DNA of 64,000 bases from Alphaproteobacteria bacterium (GTDB lineage: Bacteria > Pseudomonadota > Alphaproteobacteria > Caulobacterales > Aquidulcibacteraceae): the NCBI GenBank assembly GCA_027485915.1, contig JAIXQA010000075.1, positions 120,431 through 184,430 of the forward strand, in the 5' to 3' direction. The position numbers and the translations under genes are program-made. The notes below the pieces were generated by a model that was given only the letters and a program-made list of their open reading frames with translations, ran no database searches and was not told the DNA's origin. Positions 20,892-29,792 of this stretch are shown in pieces (the stretch's first letter is position 1; each line of letters starts with the position of its first letter).

Positions 20892-21752
20892 TCAGCCCGC
20901 CTGCTCGGGTTTGTCTTTGCCTGCGCGCAGGCTAGCCCAAACAAAGAGGGCAAGGCCAAATGCGACCATGGGGAGAGAATAGAATTCACCATGGGTGAAG
21001 CCGAGGATCAAGGATGCATCGGGCTCGCGGAATTTCTCACCAATCAACCGCGCGACGCCATAGCCGAAAACAAACAAGCCCGCAGCTTGGCCGGGGCGCT
21101 TCAAAATGCCAAAGCGCGCTACCGCAATTTGCAACATGATAAACAGCACGATGCCTTCAAGCGCGGCTTGATAGAGCTGGCTTGGATGTCGGGGCATACT
21201 CAATATGTCCGTCCGGAATATGAAAGCCCAAGGCACATCGGTGACGCGGCCATAGAGTTCTTGATTGATGAAATTCGCCATGCGGCCAAGGAATAAGCCG
21301 ATAGGTGAAACCACGGCTACCGCGTCGCCCAAAGACAGTATGGACTTCTTTCGACCCAATGCTGTGCCAATTACGGCCAAACAGACCCCGATAAAGCCGC
21401 CATGGAAACTCATGCCGCCTTCCCAGACCCGCAAAATTGACATCGGATCCGCCAACATATCCCCTCGATACAGCAGGACATAGCCAATGCGGCCGCCAAA
21501 CAGCACGCCTAGGGTCGCGTAAAACAGGAAGTCATCGATATCTTCCTCATCCAAGGGGGCTTTGGGTCCCCACAGCGCAGGCTTTCTCACCATTTCCACC
21601 ATCAAGCGCCACCCAAGGATCAGGCCTGCTACATAGGCAAGTGCGTACCAGCGCAAGCCAAAGGGGCCAAGCGCAAACCCAAACAGGTCAAACACGGGCA
21701 GTTGAAACACAAAGGGGGAAATATCGGGAAACGGAATAGCCATGTCGATCAT
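20892..21752 (-). CDS. lgt: Prolipoprotein diacylglyceryl transferase
   Basis: GLRWYALAYVAGLILGW; VWEGGMSFHGGFIG; GRMANFINQELYGRVTD. Confidence 0.96.
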   Translation of the reverse strand: MIDMAIPFPDISPFVFQLPVFDLFGFALGPFGLRWYALAYVAGLILGWRLMVEMVRKPALWGPKAPLDEEDIDDFLFYATLGVLFGGRIGYVLLYRGDMLADPMSILRVWEGGMSFHGGFIGVCLAVIGTALGRKKSILSLGDAVAVVSPIGLFLGRMANFINQELYGRVTDVPWAFIFRTDILSMPRHPSQLYQAALEGIVLFIMLQIAVARFGILKRPGQAAGLFVFGYGVARLIGEKFREPDASLILGFTHGEFYSLPMVAFGLALFVWASLRAGKDKPEQAG

Positions 21753-21973
21753 AGAAGGTCTCTAGCAAAAGAGCGGGGGCATATGCAAAGCTTCTCACAA
21801 TCGCAGGCGCGCCCAAAAACAGCAGCAACCTAAAAGGCCTTGGAAAAAGCTAAGATAAACTTCACCGTAACAGCAAAGGTGATCTTAAACACCTTCTGCT
21901 ATGAGACTGCGTCTCGCGCGGGTGATGTAACTTTGTCATAGCGCAACGGGAATAGACCCGCTAGAAGGTCCTC

Positions 21974-22276
21974 ATGCAAACACGAAATCCTTTCCTCGAC
22001 GAATTTTCTAAATTGGCAACCAGCGCCGCGGGTGTGGCGCAAGGTGTGGGTGAAGAGGCCCGCGCGTTCTGGCGCTCGCAAATGGAGCGCATGGTTGTGG
22101 ACATGGATCTGGTGCGGCGCGATGAATTCGACGCGGTGAAAGATCTAGCTGCGGCAGCCCGCGCAGAGGCTGACAGCCTGAAAGCGCGCCTAGATGCGCT
22201 CGAGGCAGCAATCGGTCAGCCTGCGAAAGCAGCAACAAAATCGGCCACGACAAAAAAATCGGCCAAAAGCAGCTAA
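21974..22276 (+). CDS. ubiK: Accessory factor UbiK family protein (BMFP domain)
   Basis: NPFLDEFSKLATSAAGVAQGV...VRRDEFDAVKDLAAAARAEADSLKARLDALEAAIG coiled coil. Confidence 0.8.
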   Translation: MQTRNPFLDEFSKLATSAAGVAQGVGEEARAFWRSQMERMVVDMDLVRRDEFDAVKDLAAAARAEADSLKARLDALEAAIGQPAKAATKSATTKKSAKSS

Positions 22277-22381
22277 AAGCGTTGGCGCACCGCTTGCAGC
22301 GCGCGCCATTCCCGCCAACCATGCCCAATAGCGGTGCGCGATTCGCGTGCCGTTTGTAAGCGAACCACCGTGGAGGTTACC

Positions 22382-22891
22382 ATGGACCGCCAATTTACGC
22401 TTCGTGACGAAGATCTATTCGAAGATGCGGATACGCTCGATACGGTTGAAGCCGTACTTGCCGCAGATTCTAAGGCTTATGAGCGCCTAGACGAAGAAAT
22501 CCACTTCGCCGCATCCATGACTTATTGTGATCTGCATGGGATCTTTATTGCCCGCGAAGACGCGCCTTCTTTGGCGCTCAGTCTGATTTTTGACTTGAAG
22601 GCCCCACGCATGCGGCGCGGCGATATTGCGTCGCTGCTAGCTTTGTTGAACGAAGCACTTTGGTTGGGTCATTTTGAGCTATCATCTGACGATAACGCAT
22701 TGTCGTGGCGGGCAGTGGTGCCCTTGATTGGCCGCGACACGCCTGAGCCTGCCGAAGTGGCCGCCATTCTGGCAGCGGGTGTCGAAGCCTGCGAGCGGTT
22801 TTATCCAGCTTTCAACTTCTTGCTTTGGGCCGGTAAAACCCCAGAAGAGGCCGCCCAAGCCGCTTTGTTTGAGACTGCCGGAGAGGCTTAA
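22382..22891 (+). CDS. YbjN domain-containing protein
   Basis: MDRQFTLRDEDLFEDADTLDTVEAVLAADSKAYERLDEEIHFAASMTYCDLHGIFIAREDAPSLALSLIFDLKAPRMRRGDIASLLALLNEALWLGHFEL. Confidence 0.75.
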   Translation: MDRQFTLRDEDLFEDADTLDTVEAVLAADSKAYERLDEEIHFAASMTYCDLHGIFIAREDAPSLALSLIFDLKAPRMRRGDIASLLALLNEALWLGHFELSSDDNALSWRAVVPLIGRDTPEPAEVAAILAAGVEACERFYPAFNFLLWAGKTPEEAAQAALFETAGEA

Positions 22892-22896
22892 GCTTT

Positions 22897-23703
22897 ATGA
22901 AAAAGAGAATCGCGCTTGTCGGCGGTGGCCGGATGGGCGGTGCCATGTTGCGCGGATGGGCCCCAATGGCCGATGCGTTCGATTTGGTGGTGTTTGAACC
23001 CTTCCCGTCGGCGGAAGTGATAGAAATTGTCACATACAATCAATGGGACTTGAATCCAGACCCAGCCCAAAGCGCGACCTTTGACTGTGTTGTTTTGGGC
23101 ATCAAGCCGCAACTTTTTGTGGCTGTTGGCGACCAAACCATCAAGCATTTGGTCGGTGAGGCAACCCTTGTGCTTTCTATTATGGCAGGGATCGGCACTG
23201 CCAAAATCGCCGAAGTGCTTGATGCCACGCACGTGATCCGCGCGATGCCCAATACGCCTGGCCAAATTGGCAAAGGTGTGACGGCCTATTGGAATAGCCC
23301 AACAATTCCCGCAGAAGCCGAGGCTTTGGCCGTTTCCCTGTTGCGCCCGCTTGGCACGGTTGAAAAGCTGCAAAGCGAGAAACAGATGGATGCGGTCACC
23401 GCTGTTTCGGGCTCTGGCCCCGCTTACGTGTTTCTCTTGGCCGAGGCCATGGCAGCAGCAGGCGAAGCTGAAGGGCTAGAGCGGGGCCTGGCAGAGCGCC
23501 TGGCTTGGCAGACGGTGATTGGTGCCGCAGCCCTGATGGAAGAGACCGGTCACAATCCACAAGATTTGCGTCGTGCTGTTACAAGTCCTGAGGGCACAAC
23601 TGCAGCTGCCACAGACGCTTTGACGGCAGGTGGTGGCATTATCACCTTGGTACGGCGAGCTGTTGAGGCGGCAATTCATCGGTCCCGTCAATTGGGTAAG
23701 TAG
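22897..23703 (+). CDS. proC: Pyrroline-5-carboxylate reductase
   Basis: IALVGGGRMGGAMLRGW; VIRAMPNTPGQIGKGVTAY; AVSGSGPAYVFLLAEAMAAAG; VTSPEGTTAAATDAL. Confidence 0.96.
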   Translation: MKKRIALVGGGRMGGAMLRGWAPMADAFDLVVFEPFPSAEVIEIVTYNQWDLNPDPAQSATFDCVVLGIKPQLFVAVGDQTIKHLVGEATLVLSIMAGIGTAKIAEVLDATHVIRAMPNTPGQIGKGVTAYWNSPTIPAEAEALAVSLLRPLGTVEKLQSEKQMDAVTAVSGSGPAYVFLLAEAMAAAGEAEGLERGLAERLAWQTVIGAAALMEETGHNPQDLRRAVTSPEGTTAAATDALTAGGGIITLVRRAVEAAIHRSRQLGK

Positions 23704-23735
23704 CCGAGTGGCCAACTCCACCCTATATTCCAGGT

Positions 23736-24404
23736 ATGACCTACGCTAACACCCATTCGAACGCGTCCATCTTGACGGCTTTAGGCGAAGCTGCATTGGC
23801 GCTATGTGCCGAAAAATCATGGGCTGACGTGAGTTTGGTAAGCCTATGCAAAGAGGCAGGACTGAAGCTCGCGGCATGTGCTGAAGCCGGGATCACGCGA
23901 TTTACCATTGCCGAATATCTCGACCAAAGGCTCGATCACGCCATGTTGACCGCTATATCTGACTTGGACGCCGATGCGCCAAGCCGGGATCAGCTGTTTG
24001 ATGTTTTGATGGCACGTTTTGATACGATGGCCGACAATCGGGCGGCATGGGTCTCGATCCTAGCAGCCGATCTCGCAGAGCCTGCCGCAGCCCTTGCCCG
24101 CGCCGCCCGCCGTCTGCGCACGGCAGGATTGGCGTTAGAAGCGGTTGGAATCTCCTCCACGAGCCTTAAATCTAGCGCCCGCGTGGTGGGGCTTGCCCGG
24201 CGCCTACGCAAAATCGAAACGCTTTGGCTGAAGGATGACGCGGACCTGTCAAAGACCATGGCAGGCCTAGATCAGACCTTGCGCGAGAGCGAGGAGTGGC
24301 TCGCACGTGGTGAAAAGCTTGCTGACATTTTAAAGTCTGCGTCGCATCGTTTTACCCGCCCTAAAGCGGCAGCCGCACACTCACCCGAAGACCCCCAAGG
24401 TTAG
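23736..24404 (+). CDS. TetR-like / COQ9-family protein
   Basis: N-terminal HTH-like ILTALGEAALALCAEKSWADVSLVSLCKEAGLKL, then a helical COQ9-like region (DQLFDVLMARFDTMADNRAAWVSIL). Confidence 0.6.
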   Translation: MTYANTHSNASILTALGEAALALCAEKSWADVSLVSLCKEAGLKLAACAEAGITRFTIAEYLDQRLDHAMLTAISDLDADAPSRDQLFDVLMARFDTMADNRAAWVSILAADLAEPAAALARAARRLRTAGLALEAVGISSTSLKSSARVVGLARRLRKIETLWLKDDADLSKTMAGLDQTLRESEEWLARGEKLADILKSASHRFTRPKAAAAHSPEDPQG

Positions 24405-25674
24405 ACCTCGATAGCACGAGACTACCACCATGCGAGCGGGCAGCGTCAGAGGCCAGTGCGAGGCCTAAACCCACACCTTTGCGATTTTGATTGCGGGCAG
24501 GATCAAGCCTCGAGAAGGGCTTCAGCGCCTCTTCATAACTTTCCGGCGCAATACCTGGCCCATCGTCATCGACATAGATATAGACAGCATCCTCGCTCTG
24601 CGACGAACTAAGCACCACCGTCTTCCCAAAGGAGAGGGCATTCTCAACAAGGTTAGAGAGGCAGCGCTTCAAGGCAATTGGGCGGCCTGAGGTAGGCAGA
24701 CTGTCTGCAAGGCCAGAGCCATCAATTTCCCGACCGGCTCGGGCCGCATCTTGGATGACAGCGCGCGCAATTTCCGCAAGGTCTAGGGCTTCAGGCTCTT
24801 CTGACCATTGGCCTTGGGCAAAGGCCAAATATTCTTCCAACATGCCCTCCATCTCAACAATGTCTTTGCGGGCTTCATCGATATCGCTGGAAGGTGGCAT
24901 CATGGCCAATTGCAATTTGAGCCGGGTCAATGGGGTGCGCAAATCATGGCTGACCCCGGCAAGCAAATTTGTGCGCTGTTCAATATGGCGTTGAATGCGA
25001 CCGCGCATCTGAAGGAAGGCTAAAGTCGCGCGGCGCACTTCTGCTGAGCCTGCAGGCTTTAAGCTCACATTTTCCCCGCGTCCAAATCGGTCAGCGGCAT
25101 CAGCCAAGCGCTCCATCGGGCGGACTTGGTTGCGGATGAAGAGGACAGAGACCGTGGCCAAAAGAATGGTCGCCCCAGCCAGCCACAGGATGAAGATACC
25201 GCCGGTGGAGGCAAAAACCCGGTCGCGATAGGCCAGAAAGCGAAGCACACCACCAGGAACCTCCACCCTGATGTCGACATAGTCTGGATAGCGCGTCGTA
25301 TCGAACCAGAATTTTTGCCGCAACGACCCGGAGAGGGCCCGACGCAAGGTCCGGTCAAAAGCAGGGATAACAGCTAAGCGTTCTCGCTCAGGCAATTTGG
25401 CTTGTTTCTGGAGTGCAACCGAAAGGCGTAAGTCGGCCCGCGCATAGCGCGTAATGGCTGCCAAATTTTCCGGCGTTGGATTGTCGGCATAAAGCTGGGT
25501 GACAAGGGCAACATCGCCCGCTGCCCCTTCACTCAAGCGTCGGCTAACCTGTTCCCAATGCAAATCAAAGAATAAATAGGTCACGACCATTTGCATGATC
25601 GCCACCGGTAAGACGATGATAAGGAGCGAGCGGGCAAAGAGGCCGCGCGGGATCAGCGCCTTTAGGTCCATCAT
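24361..25674 (-). CDS. EnvZ-like membrane sensor histidine kinase
   Basis: Two TMs, HAMP, LLAGVSHDLRTPLTRLKLQLAMM H-box, DDDGPGIAPE, GVGLGLALASDAARSHGG. Confidence 0.93.
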   Translation of the reverse strand: MMDLKALIPRGLFARSLLIIVLPVAIMQMVVTYLFFDLHWEQVSRRLSEGAAGDVALVTQLYADNPTPENLAAITRYARADLRLSVALQKQAKLPERERLAVIPAFDRTLRRALSGSLRQKFWFDTTRYPDYVDIRVEVPGGVLRFLAYRDRVFASTGGIFILWLAGATILLATVSVLFIRNQVRPMERLADAADRFGRGENVSLKPAGSAEVRRATLAFLQMRGRIQRHIEQRTNLLAGVSHDLRTPLTRLKLQLAMMPPSSDIDEARKDIVEMEGMLEEYLAFAQGQWSEEPEALDLAEIARAVIQDAARAGREIDGSGLADSLPTSGRPIALKRCLSNLVENALSFGKTVVLSSSQSEDAVYIYVDDDGPGIAPESYEEALKPFSRLDPARNQNRKGVGLGLALASDAARSHGGSLVLSRSNLGGLRVSVRLPL

Positions 25675-25698
25675 AAGCGACCTTCCAGCAAATGAGCA

Positions 25699-26394
25699 CT
25701 ACGCATCATGCATCAACCGATAGCCGAGACCGCGCACGGTTTGCAGATAGTGCGGCTCGGCCGGATCATCTTCGAGCTTCCGGCGTAGACGCGTGACTTG
25801 CACATCGATGGATCGCTCCACGGTGACGCCGGCTTTGCGTGCCAATTCTTCGCGGGTGATCGTAGCCCCTGGTCTTGCTGCCAAAGCGGCTAAAAGATCT
25901 TTTTCGGCATCTGTCAGGCGCACTAAAATGCCATCGCGCCGAAGCTCGCCCTTGGTGGTATTCCAAGTCGCCGCGCCCAAAAGCAGTACGTCCGCAGCTG
26001 GGGCAGGCCGGGCACGTTTGAGAATTGCAGCTACACGCAACGCCAGTTCTTCGGGTTCAAACGGTTTACCCAGATAATCATCGGCACCCGCGGTAAGGCC
26101 TTCAATTCGGTGACTGGGGTCGCCTAATGCGGTCAGAAGGATGATCGGCGTATCGCGCTCGCCTCGCACAGAACGCGTAAGCGAGACGCCATCTTCGCCG
26201 GGCATCATCACGTCCAAAATGACCAGATCAAACATCAAAGCATCCATTAATTTGCGGGCGCTCACGGCGTCGTGGGCTTCGGTCACCGAATAACCAAGGC
26301 CGCTGAGGTAACGCTTCAATAGGCTGCGAATGCGATCGTCATCATCAACGACGAGCAAATGGGCTGGATGATCGGCTTGAGCGCGGGGGGGCAT
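25699..26394 (-). CDS. OmpR/PetR-like winged-helix response regulator
   Basis: LLVVDDDDRIRSLLKRYLSGLGY; LVILDVMMPGEDG; C-terminal DPAEPHYLQTVRGLGYRLM. Confidence 0.94.
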   Translation of the reverse strand: MPPRAQADHPAHLLVVDDDDRIRSLLKRYLSGLGYSVTEAHDAVSARKLMDALMFDLVILDVMMPGEDGVSLTRSVRGERDTPIILLTALGDPSHRIEGLTAGADDYLGKPFEPEELALRVAAILKRARPAPAADVLLLGAATWNTTKGELRRDGILVRLTDAEKDLLAALAARPGATITREELARKAGVTVERSIDVQVTRLRRKLEDDPAEPHYLQTVRGLGYRLMHDA

Positions 26395-26949
26395 TTAAGG
26401 GGCTCTATTCGGTTTGGAGGTTGGTGTTGCCCCAGCTAGAGGGGGCGGAGTAAGACCTGCCGACGACTCAGTTAGGGTTGAAAGAACTTTGTCGCATCCA
26501 GCCACAGCCTCACTCCCCGCAAGGCGGTAAGCAGCGGCCAATCGCGTGCGCATCGCCAAGGCCAATTCGGTTGCCACGGCGCCACCTTCACCTGTCAATT
26601 GAACAATCTTGCGCCGTCCATCCCGCTTGTCCTCTTTACGGCTCAACCAAGCGCGCGCCTCCAGTCCATCCAAGGTTTTCAGCATGACTTGTTTGCTTAG
26701 TCCAAGTTCGGCTGCAAGTTTGAGGACAGGCAGGGGATGGCCCAAAAGCTCGCATAAGCAACGTACTTCGGCCCAAGTAAGCGCATGCTGTCGGCGCTGT
26801 TCTTCAGTTGCGGCTTTGAGAAAATCCCCAGCCTTGAAAATTAAGGACACCCCAAGGTCGAGTTCGTCTTCACGCAAATACAGACGCGGCCCCCCTGCGG
26901 CAGGGCTGCTTGATCTAGCAAATGCATTCGGTAAGGTGTTGACAGTCAT
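26395..26949 (-). CDS. MarR-family (PetP-like) transcriptional regulator
   Basis: LTWAEVRCLCELLGHPLPVLKLAAELGLSKQVMLKTLDGLEARAWLSRKEDKRDGRRKIVQLT. Confidence 0.82.
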   Translation of the reverse strand: MTVNTLPNAFARSSSPAAGGPRLYLREDELDLGVSLIFKAGDFLKAATEEQRRQHALTWAEVRCLCELLGHPLPVLKLAAELGLSKQVMLKTLDGLEARAWLSRKEDKRDGRRKIVQLTGEGGAVATELALAMRTRLAAAYRLAGSEAVAGCDKVLSTLTESSAGLTPPPLAGATPTSKPNRAP

Positions 26950-27044
26950 GGCTGGTCCAAGAGATTGCGTCTCATCGCATTTGGGTTCAAGCCCACCGAC
27001 TGTGAAGCTTTTGAAACTCTATACACCGAACTAGGCAAACACAC

Positions 27045-27920
27045 ATGACTTTCATTCCTTATGACGATCGCGACGGCTGGATCTGGATGGACGGCGAATT
27101 CAAACCTTGGCGCGAGGCGAAAGTACATGTCCTGACCCATGGTTTGCATTATGGCTCGTCGATCTTTGAAGGTGAGCGTGCTTATGATGGGCAAATTTTT
27201 GAAAGCCTGCGCCATACAGAGCGTTTGTTCCGTTCCGCTGAGATTTTGGGCATGAAGCCTGCTTTTACAGTGGCGGACATCGAAGCCGCTAAAGCCGAGG
27301 CGATGGCCCGCAATGGCTTTGAAAATTGCTATATCCGCCCTGTCATGTGGCGCGGCAGCGAGATGATGGGGGTTTCGGCCCAACAAAACACCATCCGGGC
27401 AGCCGTCGCCGTTTGGGAATGGGGCAATTATTTCGCCGATAAGATGAGTGGCATCCGCGTCACTCACGCAAAATGGCGCCGGCCCGACCCAAAGACTGCC
27501 CCCTGCGAGGCCAAGGCTGCAGGTCTTTATATGATCTGCACCGACTCAAAGCATGCCGCGGAGGCAGAGGGCTATGCAGATGCCTTGATGCTGGACTGGC
27601 GCGGCCATGTGGCTGAAGCCACAGGTGCCAATATCTTCTTCATTCAAGATGGGGCTATTCATACCCCTGTAGCGGATTGCTTCCTCAATGGCATTACCCG
27701 GCAGACGGTGATCCGTTTGGCCCGCGACAAAGGCTATGAAGTGGTTGAGCGTACGATTATGCCCGAAGAGCTCGGCAATTTCTCAGAGTGCTTCATAACG
27801 GGCACAGCCGCTGAAGTTACACCGGTGAAAGAGATTGCCGGCATTTATTATCAGCCAGGTCGTGTGTGTGAAGACATGGTCACGACCTATGACGCTTTGG
27901 TGCGCGGTAAACTCTCATAG
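27045..27920 (+). CDS. ilvE: Branched-chain amino acid aminotransferase
   Basis: WMDGEFKPWREAKVHVLTHGLHYGSSIFEGERAY; EATGANIFFI; LNGITRQTVIRLA. Confidence 0.95.
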   Translation: MTFIPYDDRDGWIWMDGEFKPWREAKVHVLTHGLHYGSSIFEGERAYDGQIFESLRHTERLFRSAEILGMKPAFTVADIEAAKAEAMARNGFENCYIRPVMWRGSEMMGVSAQQNTIRAAVAVWEWGNYFADKMSGIRVTHAKWRRPDPKTAPCEAKAAGLYMICTDSKHAAEAEGYADALMLDWRGHVAEATGANIFFIQDGAIHTPVADCFLNGITRQTVIRLARDKGYEVVERTIMPEELGNFSECFITGTAAEVTPVKEIAGIYYQPGRVCEDMVTTYDALVRGKLS

Positions 27921-27928
27921 GAGATGAC

Positions 27929-29155
27929 ATGAAAAAAGGTTTCTTGGCCCCGGCTCTGGGGATCGCGGCGCTCCTAATGGTTGGCGCGGGTGCGTTTGCC
28001 TATAGTGGCTTGGACAAAGAAACCAAAGGTGTCTTGGCGCAATTGCCGACCAATAAAGACGTTCTATTCTGGTCAATCCCACAACGCGATGCGGCGTTTC
28101 GTGCGATGGATCGCTTGGAATTCTTGGCGAAAAGCAACGTCGTTGACGCGGGTCCGACAGCATCGGAGCTGCTTGTTGGCGCGCCCTTAGTAATCCCCAA
28201 TATTGACTCTTATATGCAGAGCCAGCGCTCATCCGGCATTGTCATCATCCAAGATGGCAAAGTCCGGTTTGAGAAATATGGGTTAGGCTTTGATGCAGCC
28301 GGGCGTTGGACCAGCTTTTCTGTGGCAAAGTCCTTCACTTCTACCTTGGTTGGGGCAGCTATTCAGGACGGCTATATCAAGAGCCTGTCCGATAAAGTTT
28401 CAACTTATATTCCGGGCCTCAAAGGCTCAGCTTATGATGATGTGACGGTGGAGCAATTGCTCACCATGTCGTCGGGCGTGGCCTGGAATGAAGATTATGA
28501 AGATCCAAATTCCGACGTGGCAAAATTCAATAATGCTAAGCCTGATGCAGGCTTAGATGCCACCACAAGCTATATGCGCAAACTCCCGCGGGCGCATACG
28601 CCTGGTACCTATTGGAACTATAATACCGGTGAGACCAATTTGGTCGGCATTCTGGTGAGTTCGGCTACCAAGAAACCCCTTGCCACTTATCTGTCTGAAA
28701 AAATTTGGAAGCCTTTTGGCATGGAGCAAAAGGCAACTTGGATTTTAAACAACACGGGCCAAGAGATTGCAGGCTGTTGTTTGCAAATGGCCACGCGGGA
28801 CTATGCGCGAATGGGGTTGTTTGTCCTTGCTGGTGGTAAGATTGGCGATACTCAAGTTGTTCCTGCCGACTGGTTCGCTAAAGCGACCACGAAAAAAATG
28901 AGCTATGGCGAGCCGGGACGTGGTTATGGCTATCAATGGTGGACCTATGACGATGGCAGCGTCTCGGCGCAGGGTATTTTCGGGCAGGGCATCTTTATTG
29001 ATCCCAAGCGGAATCTGGTGATTGCGTCAAACGCCAATTGGACGCGGGCGACAGATGGCCCCGAAGGGGCTGCGCGCGAAGTCTTTTACAAGCAAGTCCA
29101 AAATTTGATTGATGCAGAGGCAGCTGCGCAAGCACCAACCAAGGCTACCAAGTAG
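27929..29155 (+). CDS. Serine hydrolase, class C beta-lactamase-like
   Basis: SFSVAKSFTSTLVG (SxxK), YWNYNTGETN (YxN), N-terminal signal/TM segment. Confidence 0.88.
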   Translation: MKKGFLAPALGIAALLMVGAGAFAYSGLDKETKGVLAQLPTNKDVLFWSIPQRDAAFRAMDRLEFLAKSNVVDAGPTASELLVGAPLVIPNIDSYMQSQRSSGIVIIQDGKVRFEKYGLGFDAAGRWTSFSVAKSFTSTLVGAAIQDGYIKSLSDKVSTYIPGLKGSAYDDVTVEQLLTMSSGVAWNEDYEDPNSDVAKFNNAKPDAGLDATTSYMRKLPRAHTPGTYWNYNTGETNLVGILVSSATKKPLATYLSEKIWKPFGMEQKATWILNNTGQEIAGCCLQMATRDYARMGLFVLAGGKIGDTQVVPADWFAKATTKKMSYGEPGRGYGYQWWTYDDGSVSAQGIFGQGIFIDPKRNLVIASNANWTRATDGPEGAAREVFYKQVQNLIDAEAAAQAPTKATK

Positions 29156-29600
29156 GCAGCGTCGCGCCACCTTTTGCCTCCGCCAAACGCCGATGTGTGC
29201 TTGCCGTTGTGCCAAGGGGCAGATCAGCGAGTGGGAAAAAGCCATGCTCGGCGATTTCGTGAGCACGGTTCGTCGGCTCCAACGTCCAAGCACTCGCCCG
29301 ATACAGCAAAACATGATCGCCTTTAAAATGGGCGAAATTGGTATGGATGGACACAAGATGCAGGTCGTCTGGTAGGATTATCAGGCCAGCTTCTTCCTGG
29401 GCTTCTTTCATTGCCGCCTCCAAGGCATGCTCGCCCCGTTCGACCCCACCGCCGGGCAAGTGCCAGCCCGGCAAATAGGTGTGACGAACCAAGCAGACAC
29501 GGTCTTGGCCATCAATCGCAAGAATCCGCACACCAAGGGTTGCCCCGCGGGTCAAGCGGAACCAATTATGGATCACGGTTTTGCGCAAAAACTTTAGCAT
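29145..29600 (-). CDS. NUDIX hydrolase
   Basis: LPGGGVERGEHALEAAMKEAQEEAGLII Nudix box (R to K at one conserved position). Confidence 0.85.
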   Translation of the reverse strand: MLKFLRKTVIHNWFRLTRGATLGVRILAIDGQDRVCLVRHTYLPGWHLPGGGVERGEHALEAAMKEAQEEAGLIILPDDLHLVSIHTNFAHFKGDHVLLYRASAWTLEPTNRAHEIAEHGFFPLADLPLGTTASTHRRLAEAKGGATLPTW

Positions 29601-29677
29601 GAGGTCTTGTATAGGGTGACTTGGCGAGCCGTGCCAATGCCGCTAGAGAGACACGCAACGATAAAGGAGTTTCCATC

Positions 29678-29758
29678 ATGTATGCCCTTCTTGCTCTCGC
29701 ATTGGCCGTTGGTGCCATGGCATTGTTGAACCTGATTGAGTTCAAGCGTCTCGACTAG
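29678..29758 (+). CDS. Predicted 26-aa single-TM microprotein
   Basis: ATAAAGGAGTTTCCATC-ATG gives a strong Shine-Dalgarno. Translation MYALLALALAVGAMALLNLIEFKRLD*. Below the ORF-track cutoff. Confidence 0.6.
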   Translation: MYALLALALAVGAMALLNLIEFKRLD

Positions 29759-29792
29759 TCACGGGCGCGCAGATTTAACCCTGCGGGCAATG

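Noticed and set aside
21903-21915. GAGACtgcGTCTC inverted repeat upstream of ubiK
   Set aside because: Short (5-bp stem), no positional evidence for function
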